From contig CAZRAL010000024.1 of assembly GCA_964598005.1 (NCBI GenBank), forward strand, positions 1 to 35,511: a stretch of 35,511 bases of DNA, in the 5' to 3' direction. The position numbers were made by a program, and so were the translations under genes. Below are positions 8,485 through 15,961 of the stretch, in pieces. The notes beneath the pieces were generated by a model. That model had not been told where the DNA came from. It saw only the letters and a list, made by a program, of their open reading frames with translations, and ran no database searches. The stretch comes from CAZRAL01 sp964598005 (GTDB taxonomy: Bacteria > Pseudomonadota > Gammaproteobacteria > Burkholderiales > Usitatibacteraceae). The first letter of the stretch is position 1. Each line of letters opens with the position of its first letter.

Positions 8485-9732
8485 TTGCAGCCATACGAAT
8501 TTTTTATTGGCCTGCGTTATACCCGCGCCAAGCGCCATAACCACTTTATTTCATTCATTTCGATGGTGTCCATGTTGGGCATCGCATTGGGTATTGCCGT
8601 ATTGATTACGGTGTTGTCGGTCATGAATGGATTTCAAAAGGAAATACGCGCGCGCATGCTGGGCGTGATGGCGCATATCCAGGTTAATGGCTTCGAGGAG
8701 GGGTTGGCTGACTGGCCCGCCATTGCAAAGGACGCAACTCGCAACCCCCAAGTCATCGCTGCGGCTCCTTATGTCAATGGGCAAGGATTGCTGAATAACC
8801 CGCCAGGCACGCCGAAAGGGGTGGCCATTCGCGGGGTGCTGCCTGGTGTGGAAGAGGGCGTTGCTGATCTGGGGCGCGATATGCGCGCTGGAAAGCTGGA
8901 AGATTTGGTGCCCGGTGGCTACGGCATCGTGCTGGGGGGAGAGCTGGCGCGGGCCTTGCACGCAACAAGAGGCGACAAAATTCAGCTTATCGCGCCACAA
9001 GGACAAATCACGCCAGCAGGAATGATTCCGCGGGTGAAAACTTTTACCGTGGTGGGCATGTTTATGTCCGGGCACTATGAGTACGATCTCAATATGGCGC
9101 TGATTCATTTGAAGGATGCCCAAGTGCTGTACCGGATGGGCGATAACGTCAGCGGGGTACGCCTGAAAGTGGAAAAGGTGGACGATGCGCCGCTGATTGC
9201 GCGGGAACTTGCCAAAACGCTGCGAGTAGATGGTCTGATTACCGATTGGACCAAGCTGAACCCGACCTATTTCAAAGCGGTACAGCTGGAAAAGAGAATG
9301 ATGTTTATCATTCTTACGCTGATTATCGCGGTTGCGGCGTTTAATCTGGTTTCTACGCTTGTCATGGTCGTCACAGATAAACAAGCGGCTATTGCCATTC
9401 TGCGAACGCTGGGGGCATCGCCTGCCAGCATCATGAAAATTTTTATGGTACAAGGCGCGGTAATTGGGGTGACGGGGACGCTATTAGGTGTGATAGGCGG
9501 GGTGCTATTGGCATTGAATATCGAAGCGGTCATGGCTTTTTTCGAACGCGTGTTCCATTTCCAGGTTTTGCCGCGCGAGGTGTATTACCTCTCAGCGCTG
9601 CCTTCCGATCTGCACTGGGGTGATGTAGGATTTGTGGCAAGCATTGCCCTAGTTATGGCGCTGCTTGCGACGCTATATCCAAGCTGGCGCGCGGCGCGCG
9701 TCGATCCGGCGGAGGCATTACGTAGTGAATAA
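8485..9732 (+). CDS. lolC: Lipoprotein-releasing ABC permease, LolC/LolE family
   Basis: A 415-aa inner-membrane subunit that extracts outer-membrane lipoproteins for delivery to LolA. The N-terminus MQPYEFFIGLRYTRAKRHNH and the first helix (about 21-48, FISFISMVSMLGIALGIAVL, then NGFQKE) are diagnostic. A large periplasmic domain follows, then three C-terminal helices (about 273-297, 324-346, 380-402) in an FtsX domain ending SWRAARVDPAEALRSE. The start is a TTG; no ATG in frame would preserve the conserved N-terminus. Only one LolC/E-type gene is present before lolD, so a single subunit may form both halves, as in LolF. It overlaps lolD by 8 nt. Confidence 0.92.
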   Translation: MQPYEFFIGLRYTRAKRHNHFISFISMVSMLGIALGIAVLITVLSVMNGFQKEIRARMLGVMAHIQVNGFEEGLADWPAIAKDATRNPQVIAAAPYVNGQGLLNNPPGTPKGVAIRGVLPGVEEGVADLGRDMRAGKLEDLVPGGYGIVLGGELARALHATRGDKIQLIAPQGQITPAGMIPRVKTFTVVGMFMSGHYEYDLNMALIHLKDAQVLYRMGDNVSGVRLKVEKVDDAPLIARELAKTLRVDGLITDWTKLNPTYFKAVQLEKRMMFIILTLIIAVAAFNLVSTLVMVVTDKQAAIAILRTLGASPASIMKIFMVQGAVIGVTGTLLGVIGGVLLALNIEAVMAFFERVFHFQVLPREVYYLSALPSDLHWGDVGFVASIALVMALLATLYPSWRAARVDPAEALRSE

Positions 9733-9758
9733 AGTAGTGAATAAAGTAGTGAATAAGG
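9725..9758 (+). repeat. 12-bp tandem repeat with three GTG start codons
   Basis: The unit GTGAATAAAGTA occurs at 9725-9736 and 9737-9748, followed by the partial, diverged unit GTGAATAAGG. It lies across the lolC stop and the lolD start. Each unit presents a GTG in the lolD frame. Confidence 0.9.
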
Positions 9759-10420
9759 TTCTCACTTGCCGCAACCTGCAAAAAACCTTCCGTCAGGGCA
9801 GTCAGGACGTGACCGTACTACGCGGTATCGATTTTTCGGTGGCAAAAGGGGAGTCGGTTGCCATCGTGGGCGCTTCCGGTTCCGGGAAAAGTACTTTTCT
9901 GCAAATTCTCGGTGGACTGGATTTGCCGACGGGAGGTGAGGTTACCTTGCTTGAGCAGCGCATTGATACGCTGAGTGCTGCTGAGCAAGGGCAGTTGCGT
10001 AATCGTGGCCTGGGTTTTGTCTACCAGTTCCATCACCTGCTTGCCGAATTCACTGCATTGGAGAATGTGATGATCCCGCTCGCCATTCGCGGCGAGCGCG
10101 ACAGGAGCAGCCGGGAAAAAGCGGCCGCCATGCTGGCGGAAGTGGGGCTGGATCATCGCCTTGCTCACAAACCAGGGGAACTATCCGGTGGCGAACGGCA
10201 ACGGGTTGCGGTGGCGCGTGCACTGGTCACTGAACCGGCCTGCATTCTGGCCGACGAACCGACGGGAAATCTGGATCGCAATACCGCCGATCAGGTATTC
10301 GAACTGATTTTAAGATTGAATGCAAAATGGGGCACCAGTTTGGTGATGGTGACACACGATCTTTCGTTGGCGGCGAAAATGCAGCGCACCTTGACCATTT
10401 GCGATGGGGTGTTAATGTGA
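9725..10420 (+). CDS. lolD: Lipoprotein-releasing ABC transporter ATP-binding protein LolD
   Basis: A 231-aa ATPase that powers the LolC/E permease. Walker A is GASGSGKST, the Q-loop region is YQFHHLLAEFTALENV, the signature is LSGGERQR and Walker B is CILADEPTGNLD. The start is not certain: three GTG codons at 9725, 9737 and 9749 lie in a 12-bp tandem repeat that encodes VNKV-VNKV-VNKV. The first, at 9725, overlaps the lolC stop (GTGAATAA) and is listed. The family core starts at VLTCRNLQKTF, so any of the three would give a working protein. No ATG is available. Confidence 0.93.
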   Translation: MNKVVNKVVNKVLTCRNLQKTFRQGSQDVTVLRGIDFSVAKGESVAIVGASGSGKSTFLQILGGLDLPTGGEVTLLEQRIDTLSAAEQGQLRNRGLGFVYQFHHLLAEFTALENVMIPLAIRGERDRSSREKAAAMLAEVGLDHRLAHKPGELSGGERQRVAVARALVTEPACILADEPTGNLDRNTADQVFELILRLNAKWGTSLVMVTHDLSLAAKMQRTLTICDGVLM

Positions 10421-10442
10421 TCGATGAGGGCTTGGAAATATC

Positions 10443-11411
10443 GTGAATCAAAAACGTTTAGTGGATAAATTGGAAACCGAACGCGTGCCGGTGATGGGGC
10501 TCTACTCCTGGCTGGAAAATTTTTCTTGGACGCGCGGCCATTGGCCGCGCAAACTCGGTGTTCTGCTGTTTTTGGCAACCCATGCCAGTTTGCTGTTTTA
10601 TGTGCTTGCAAAATGGCTACTCTCCAGCTCTATCGACATACCGCTTGTTTTAATGGTGTTTGGGTTCGACCTTGGCGCATGGATCGTGGCTTATATTTTT
10701 ATGCGTGATTTATTTGCCCCGTTGAATTTGGCAGCGGCGGCGTTGCGTGCGCATCTCGAAAAACGCGAGCCCGTCGAATTACCCGAGCACTATACTGACG
10801 TAGCAGGCCAACTGCTGCGCGATGCGCGTTACCTGACCCAGCATGCAGCTGGCGATCAGGATGCAGCCGATATTGACCGGCTGACCGGTTTCTATACCCA
10901 GCGTGCGGGCAAGCGCCGTTTGCTCGAAGATACGGCGCGCGCCGACCGCGGCCAAATGAAATTTCATTTTGTCTTTATATCGTTGCATGGAATTGCCGAT
11001 GTGGCAGCCGTTCACGGCAATGCTCGCATCGACGCCTTGCTTGTGCATGTGGCGACGCTGCTGCAAATGAATATCCGCAAAACCGACTGGATTGTGCGTT
11101 GGAGCGATCATTTGTTTGCGCTCGGATTCTGTAATAACACTCAGGTACAGGAAACGGTACAACGCTTGCACGGCGTGGTGGAAAGCAGCCCTTTCGACAT
11201 TGCACCGGAGGTCGCGCTGTCGCCTGTCGCGGCGTGTGGGGTGGCCGTCTATGCCACCGGATTGACGGCCAAAGGCGTTTACGATCTTGCACGCGAAGCG
11301 ATCAAGACCGCGGAAGGCCATCTCGCAGCGGAATCGAGCGGCAAGCGCATCGTTATTATGGCGCCGCCGGTTCGCGCAGGCGACGAGTTTGAGGAATTTT
11401 TGAATTCGTGA
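10443..11411 (+). CDS. Membrane protein with degenerate GGDEF domain
   Basis: A 322-aa protein with two membrane helices (about 37-60 and 67-90), a HAMP-like linker (LFAPLNLAAAALRAHLEKREPV) and a C-terminal GGDEF-fold domain starting DRLTGFYTQRAGKRRL (about 145). The catalytic signature GGDEF is replaced by SDHLF (221-225), and the first metal-binding aspartate region reads FVFISLHGIADVAAVHG. It is therefore unlikely to make c-di-GMP; a nucleotide-sensing or protein-binding role is more plausible. The GTG at 10443 is listed; an ATG at 10494 is possible. It is 22 bp downstream of lolD and may be cotranscribed. Confidence 0.72.
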   Translation: MNQKRLVDKLETERVPVMGLYSWLENFSWTRGHWPRKLGVLLFLATHASLLFYVLAKWLLSSSIDIPLVLMVFGFDLGAWIVAYIFMRDLFAPLNLAAAALRAHLEKREPVELPEHYTDVAGQLLRDARYLTQHAAGDQDAADIDRLTGFYTQRAGKRRLLEDTARADRGQMKFHFVFISLHGIADVAAVHGNARIDALLVHVATLLQMNIRKTDWIVRWSDHLFALGFCNNTQVQETVQRLHGVVESSPFDIAPEVALSPVAACGVAVYATGLTAKGVYDLAREAIKTAEGHLAAESSGKRIVIMAPPVRAGDEFEEFLNS

Positions 11412-11438
11412 ACTGCATTTGGCCAGACTGAGCGAACT

Positions 11439-11771
11439 TTAGCGAGAAAGTTTGGGCCGCCATTGAAAAAGGCCCAGGTCGATTTTGTTGTGCGTATCAA
11501 AGATTACCCCTTCTTCTTCCAGCAAGATACGCTGCAGTTCATCGCAGCCGCTTTCCCATTGGCTCAAGCGCAGGCTGATGCGACCTTGTGCATTGACGAC
11601 GCGATGCCAGGGTAGCGTTACGTTTTCGGGAATCACGCGCAACGCATAACCGACTTGCCGGGCCGCGCGCGGCAGCCCGGCCAATGCGGCAATTTGTCCG
11701 TAGGTGGCTACTTTGCCACGCGGAATTTTCAGCACTACTGAATAGATGCGGCGATAGGTTTCTGAGGACAT
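11439..11771 (-). CDS. atl: Alkyltransferase-like protein (ATL)
   Basis: A 110-aa protein homologous to the DNA-binding domain of O6-alkylguanine-DNA alkyltransferases. The active-site PCHR is replaced by PWHR (residues 54-57, Trp55), the defining change of ATL proteins, which bind alkylated guanine without repairing it and hand it to nucleotide excision repair. The helix-turn-helix (VATYGQIAALAGLPRAARQVGYAL) keeps Tyr24 and the arginine finger, probably Arg38, that flip the damaged base. The start gives a normal N-terminus (SSETYRRIYSVVLKIPRGKV). It is read in the same direction as the AlkA-like glycosylase 409 bp upstream, but repeats separate them. Confidence 0.92.
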   Translation of the reverse strand: MSSETYRRIYSVVLKIPRGKVATYGQIAALAGLPRAARQVGYALRVIPENVTLPWHRVVNAQGRISLRLSQWESGCDELQRILLEEEGVIFDTHNKIDLGLFQWRPKLSR

Positions 11772-11793
11772 ATTGTCAGATCATAGATTCGTT

Positions 11794-11900
11794 GCGAGCG
11801 AAGGTCAGGCTAGGCGAAAATGAGCGAAAAACCGGAGTGTATACGGGAATACATGAGGATTTTGAGCTCATTTCCAACGCCGCATCACCAAGCGCAGCAG
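11794..11900. repeat. Degenerate copy of repeat R2
   Basis: This stretch shares ordered blocks with the R2 element at 27603-27727: GCGAGCGAAG, GGCGAAAA with CGAAAAACC, ATGAGGATTTTGAG, CAACGCCG and CAAGCGCAGCA, in the same order and at similar spacing. The terminal CTTTCGAAACT repeats are missing here, and the right side abuts R1 at 11905. Confidence 0.7.
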
Positions 11901-11904
11901 ATGG

Positions 11905-12180
11905 GGAACCTCTGATTAAATCCCACATGGCCGCGCGCTCGGTTTTCCGGGATGGGATGCAAGGCCGCGGTGCGTAGCGAATGGTCAACCCCCTTCGCAA
12001 GCACCGCAACACAGCAGACCGCCCGGAAAATGAGCGCCCATGCGGGTTTTGACAAGAATAGCCCATCTTCGGCGTTATGCTCCTTGGCTTCGTATCAACG
12101 GATACGACCTTCGTCGCATGTCTTGAGTCTGGACTATTCTTGTCAAAACGCGGTTCATGGAGGACTTAGTCAGAGGTTCC
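11905..12180. repeat. R1 element, 276-bp MITE-like repeat with inverted ends
   Basis: The ends are inverted: GGAACCTCTGATTAA (11905-11919) and TTAGTCAGAGGTTCC (12166-12180), with further partial matching inward (ATCCcaCATG against GTCCtcCATG). The inside has nested inverted repeats: GGGTTTTGACAAGAATAG (12044-12061) with CTATTCTTGTCAAAAC (12134-12149), CGTATC with GATACG, and GGTTTTCCGGG with CCCGGAAAA. It has no transposase gene, so it would be non-autonomous if mobile. No clear target duplication was seen. Confidence 0.75.
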
Positions 12181-12798
12181 CTAATACTCGACCGGGATGG
12201 GGTCAAGCGAGCGCCATAAATACCAAGTCGCCACCGTACCCCACGGCGTGAAGCGGGTGAGATAAGCCTGCACCTCTGCCTTGGTGAGACGTTCACCATC
12301 GTGGTAATGTTTTTCCACCGCGCGAACTAATCCGATATCGTCAACCGGCCACACATTGGGGCGCATGAGATAAAAGATCAGGAACATTTCTGCTGTCCAC
12401 CGACCAATCCCTTTGACGGCCACCAATTGAGCGATCACTTCGTCGTCGGGCAGTGTCTGCCAGCGGCGCGGTTTGATGCGGCTATCGATAAAATGGACGG
12501 ACAAGTCTTGCAGGTAGACCACCTTTTGGCGTGACAGTCCCGCTGCGCGCAGATCGGCTTCGCTGGCGTCAACAATGTTTTGCGGTGTCATCTTGCCCAA
12601 TATCGATACGGTTTTATTCCACACCGACTGGGCGGCTTTGACGGAAATTTGCTGGCCCACAATGGCCCGGGCCAGCGTCTGAAATGGATTGCCGCGTGTG
12701 CGTAAGGTGGCCTCGGGGTAGGTTTTGATGAGTTTCTTCATCACCTTGCAACGGCGTGAGAGTTCACCGCAGGCGTCGTGCCAATAGTCGGGAGTCAT
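12181..12798 (-). CDS. DNA-3-methyladenine glycosylase, AlkA-like
   Basis: A 205-aa HhH-GPD glycosylase that removes alkylated bases such as 3-methyladenine. PFQTLARAIVGQQISVKAA opens the domain. The helix-hairpin-helix is VKGIGRWTAEMFLIF (about 128-143), and Asp154 in PVDDIGL is the likely catalytic aspartate. It lacks the AlkA N-terminal domain, like the Mag/AlkA short forms. The stop codon TAG directly abuts the right end of R1, yet the C-terminus (WRSLDPIPVEY) looks natural, so the gene seems intact. It shares orientation and damage substrate class with the ATL gene downstream. Confidence 0.9.
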   Translation of the reverse strand: MTPDYWHDACGELSRRCKVMKKLIKTYPEATLRTRGNPFQTLARAIVGQQISVKAAQSVWNKTVSILGKMTPQNIVDASEADLRAAGLSRQKVVYLQDLSVHFIDSRIKPRRWQTLPDDEVIAQLVAVKGIGRWTAEMFLIFYLMRPNVWPVDDIGLVRAVEKHYHDGERLTKAEVQAYLTRFTPWGTVATWYLWRSLDPIPVEY

Positions 12799-12837
12799 AA
12801 AAAGATTTTCATTTTTTTTCGAAAAGAAATTTTGAAT

Positions 12838-13383
12838 TTACTTGCGGGCATGCCGTCGCCGCCACATCCAGGTCACCACGAGTCGCCAGACCAATAAAGT
12901 TCCCACATAGCCGACAACGGCGAAAGCTGTCGATTGAATCGCCAAACCAATCAGCAGCGTGTCGCCCAAGCCCATCAACCAGTTAAAAAGAGAAGGGAAC
13001 AGATCGCCAAGGGATTGCCAGCTCCAGGACAAAACCGGCGGCGCACTGGCCACAGCCTGCTCGCCGGTTACCAGGCTGCCGATTTTGTAAGCCAGCATGT
13101 AGAGCGGAATGAAAGTCAGCGGGTTCGTATAAAACGTAGCGAATGCCGCTGCCGGAATATTGGCACGCAGGAACACAGCCAGCATCACTGCCATCAGGAT
13201 TTGCACTGGCCCGGGGATCAATCCGGTGACCAACCCAATCGCGATGCCCAGCGCCACGCTGCGCCGGTGCATGTGCCATAGCCGTGGGTGAGCCAGCCAC
13301 GGCGCCAGAAAACCAAAATAGCGACTCGTTGCAATATTTTCCGGGCGGGGCAGTTTGTTTTTCAGGTATGTTTTTATGCTCAT
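12838..13383 (-). CDS. DUF2062 membrane protein
   Basis: A 181-aa inner-membrane protein of the DUF2062 family. The conserved part is RRSVALGIAIGLVTGLIPGPVQILMAVMLAVFLRANIPAAAFATFYTNP, where the last block (FxTNPLTFIPLYMLAYKIG) is typical. There are two hydrophobic hairpins and a C-terminal helix followed by basic WMWRRRHARK. The ATG at 13383 is listed; a TTG 15 bases upstream is also open. Function in the family is unknown. Confidence 0.85.
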   Translation of the reverse strand: MSIKTYLKNKLPRPENIATSRYFGFLAPWLAHPRLWHMHRRSVALGIAIGLVTGLIPGPVQILMAVMLAVFLRANIPAAAFATFYTNPLTFIPLYMLAYKIGSLVTGEQAVASAPPVLSWSWQSLGDLFPSLFNWLMGLGDTLLIGLAIQSTAFAVVGYVGTLLVWRLVVTWMWRRRHARK

Positions 13384-13440
13384 GGAGAATTTATTCAAGA
13401 ATTTTTAACAGTGTAATCCGGTAACGTTACGTTATGCTTA

Positions 13441-13467
13441 GGAACCTCTGACTTAATCAGAGGTTCC
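13441..13467. repeat. Two R1 ends joined head to head, forming a hairpin before comEC
   Basis: GGAACCTCTGA (13441-13451), CTTAA, then TCAGAGGTTCC (13457-13467) form a perfect 11-bp inverted repeat. The arms are the R1 terminal sequence. It ends 8 nt before the comEC ATG and contains AGAGG at 13459-13463, the only Shine-Dalgarno-like stretch. It may be a collapsed R1 element. As a hairpin it has no U-tract. Confidence 0.75.
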
Positions 13468-13475
13468 TCAACACT

Positions 13476-15953
13476 ATGCGTTTACTGATCCTCGGCTTTC
13501 TCACGGGCGTCATGGCCTTACAACAGCAAGCGACATTGCCCGTGTTGTGGTGGTGGCCGCTGCCGCTTTTGGTTCTGCCGCTATGTCGTGGTTTGCATCG
13601 CACGCAGCGTTCTCGCCTGACTCGTGGCTTTTCAGTGCTCGTTGCTTTGATTGCTGCCGCTGCATTAGGTTTTGCCTGGGCGGCATGGCGCGCAGAACGC
13701 CGCCTGGCTGAAGCCTTGCCGCATGCGTGGGAAGGGCAAGATATAAAAGTGGCAGGTGTGGTGGCGAGTTTGCCGCAAATCAATGAGCGGGGTATCCGTT
13801 TTGAATTTGATGTCGAGCAGTGCTTGATGGCGGGCGCGGTTGTTCCACGCCATATTCCACGTCATATCGCGCTGAATTGGTATAGCGAAACGCAACGACA
13901 GCCCGCCCCACAAGGGCAAGCACGTAATGATACGGAACAGCTCACCAGACTCCCGCCTGACCTGCAACCCGGCGAACGCTGGCAGTTAACGGTCAGATTG
14001 CGCCGTCCACATGGCAATTTAAATCCGCATGGATTCGACTTTGAAGCGTGGGCGCTGGAGCGGAATATTCGCGCCACCGGTTATGTGCGCACACGCAATG
14101 CCGACCATAACGACAACCGTTCCATCGGTCCGCTTGCGGAAGATTGGGCGTATCGTATCGAGCGGTTGCGCAGCGCCATCCGCACGCAGATGAATCGTGT
14201 TTTGCAGGACTCTGCCCATCGAGGCGTGCTGGTGGCGCTGGCCATTGGCGAGCAAGGGGCGATTCCGTCCGAGCAGTGGCGCATTTTTTGGCGTACCGGC
14301 GTGGGCCATTTGATGTCGATTTCCGGTTTGCACATTACCATGGTGGCCAGCCTGTTTTACTGGCTGGCGTTTCAATTCTGGGCGCGCGGGCCAGCACGCG
14401 CGCTGCATATGCCCGCGCAGCGGGTGGCTGCACTGGTTGGCGCGGGCGCGGCGTTCATTTACTCGTTATTAGCGGGTTTTTCTGTACCGACGCAGCGCAC
14501 TTTTTTCATGCTGCTTACTGTTGCGGTTGCATTATGGATAGGCCGCACGGTTTCCGCTTCACGTTTGTTGTGCATTGCACTTTTTGTCGTCGTGTTATAT
14601 GACCCCTGGGCTGTACTCGCACCCGGATTCTGGCTCAGCTTCGGCGCCGTAGCGGCCATCTTTTACGTCAACGCCAATCGCACCGGCCAGTTTTTTCCGC
14701 TCAAAAGCGCACTGCGCACACAAGGGGCGGTCACCCTCGGGCTCTTGCCGCTCACCCTGGCTTTGTTTCAGCAAGTGTCGCTTGTTTCACCGCTGGCCAA
14801 TGCCATTGCCATCCCGGTCGTCAGCCTGATCGTGGTGCCGCTTACCTTGTCAGGTGCGGCATTGGGGGTCGATTGGCCGCTGCAACTGGCGCACCTCATC
14901 ATGGCCGGGTGTTTTGACGTTTTAAACAAATTGGCCGACTGGCCTGCAGCCTTGTGGCAAAGCCATGCGCCGCAGATCTGGACAGTGGGGTTGGCCCTGC
15001 TGGGAGGCGCATGGTTATTGGCTCCGCGCGGAGTTCCCGGGCGCGTGATCGGTTTGCTGTGGATGCTGCCAATGTTTCTGGTGTTACCACCCCGGCCTGC
15101 GGAAGGGGCGCTATGGATTACCTTGCTTGATGTGGGCCAGGGCCTGGCCACAGTGGTACGCACGGCGCACCACACCCTGGTCTACGATAGCGGCCCGCGC
15201 TATAACCCGGATGCGGATTCCGGCAATCGCATCGTGGTGCCATTTTTGCGCGGCGAGGGTTTGCGCCAACTCGATGCACTGATTATTTCTCACGACGATG
15301 AGGATCATACCGGCGGAGCACGATCAATCATCGATGCACGCAACCCGAAATGGGTGCTGACTTCCGTGGATGGCGCACGCGATATTCTCGCTGGCGCAAA
15401 CGAAACGATGCGGTGCGAAGGCCCCGATGAACACTATGCGGGCGACGCCTGGCGCTGGGATGGGGTGGTGTTTGAAATCCTGCATCCGCTTGCACAGGAT
15501 TACCAGGACGAAAACGCCAAGACCAATAACCTGGGCTGCGTACTGAAAATTACCGCCCTCGGGGGAACGGTGCTTATGACCGGGGATATCGAGAAAAAGG
15601 CCGAAGCACATTTGCTGGCGCGGGCCGCCGAAGACTTGCGCGCGGATGTACTGATCGTGCCGCATCATGGCAGCAAAACTTCTTCTACCCCGGATTTTCT
15701 GGATGCGGTCTCTCCACGGCTTGCTTTGCTGTCGGTGGGCTACCGTAACCGGTTTCGTCATCCTCATCCTGAGGTGTTGGCTCGTTATGCAGAGCGGCAG
15801 ATTGCAGTACATCGCACCGATCATGAAGGGGCCTTAACACTTGTCCTTCCTGCCCATGCCCATGAAGCATTTCAGTTATTGGGCTATCGCCGTGAAAGGC
15901 AGCGCTACTGGTTCGATTTGCCGTTAATCATGAACGACGTTGACGAGCCGTGA
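13476..15953 (+). CDS. comEC: DNA internalisation competence protein ComEC/Rec2
   Basis: An 825-aa membrane channel for single-stranded DNA uptake during natural transformation. It has an N-terminal DUF4131 domain with two helices (about 1-60) and an OB-like part, then the Competence domain (GVGHLMSISGLHITMVAS around 270-290) with multiple membrane helices. A C-terminal metallo-beta-lactamase domain follows (LLDVGQGLATVV, DSGPRYNP, SHDDEDHTGG near 605, TGDIEKKAE, PHHGSKTSS). Length is normal and all domains are present. The frame is closed by TGA at 13449, inside the R1 hairpin, so the ATG at 13476 is the only start. It is convergent with the glycosyltransferase gene, 8 bp apart. Confidence 0.95.
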   Translation: MRLLILGFLTGVMALQQQATLPVLWWWPLPLLVLPLCRGLHRTQRSRLTRGFSVLVALIAAAALGFAWAAWRAERRLAEALPHAWEGQDIKVAGVVASLPQINERGIRFEFDVEQCLMAGAVVPRHIPRHIALNWYSETQRQPAPQGQARNDTEQLTRLPPDLQPGERWQLTVRLRRPHGNLNPHGFDFEAWALERNIRATGYVRTRNADHNDNRSIGPLAEDWAYRIERLRSAIRTQMNRVLQDSAHRGVLVALAIGEQGAIPSEQWRIFWRTGVGHLMSISGLHITMVASLFYWLAFQFWARGPARALHMPAQRVAALVGAGAAFIYSLLAGFSVPTQRTFFMLLTVAVALWIGRTVSASRLLCIALFVVVLYDPWAVLAPGFWLSFGAVAAIFYVNANRTGQFFPLKSALRTQGAVTLGLLPLTLALFQQVSLVSPLANAIAIPVVSLIVVPLTLSGAALGVDWPLQLAHLIMAGCFDVLNKLADWPAALWQSHAPQIWTVGLALLGGAWLLAPRGVPGRVIGLLWMLPMFLVLPPRPAEGALWITLLDVGQGLATVVRTAHHTLVYDSGPRYNPDADSGNRIVVPFLRGEGLRQLDALIISHDDEDHTGGARSIIDARNPKWVLTSVDGARDILAGANETMRCEGPDEHYAGDAWRWDGVVFEILHPLAQDYQDENAKTNNLGCVLKITALGGTVLMTGDIEKKAEAHLLARAAEDLRADVLIVPHHGSKTSSTPDFLDAVSPRLALLSVGYRNRFRHPHPEVLARYAERQIAVHRTDHEGALTLVLPAHAHEAFQLLGYRRERQRYWFDLPLIMNDVDEP

Positions 15954-15961
15954 GAATTTGC

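Larger units (their letters stand above)
11772..12180. other. Gene-free repeat cluster between atl and the AlkA-like gene
   Basis: This 409-bp spacer has no credible gene. It holds the degenerate R2 copy (11794-11900), directly followed by the R1 element (11905-12180), whose last base touches the stop codon of the AlkA-like gene. Short open frames here are repeat sequence. Confidence 0.75.

Noticed and set aside
8551..9453. A 300-codon open frame on the minus strand opposite lolC
   Set aside because: It is fully antisense to a clear LolC/E protein, is rich in His, Arg and Gln and matches no family pattern; it is a shadow of the codon bias of the real gene.
13441..13467. Intrinsic terminator before comEC
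   Set aside because: The stem is perfect but no U-tract follows on either strand, and both arms match the R1 end, so a repeat relic explains it better.
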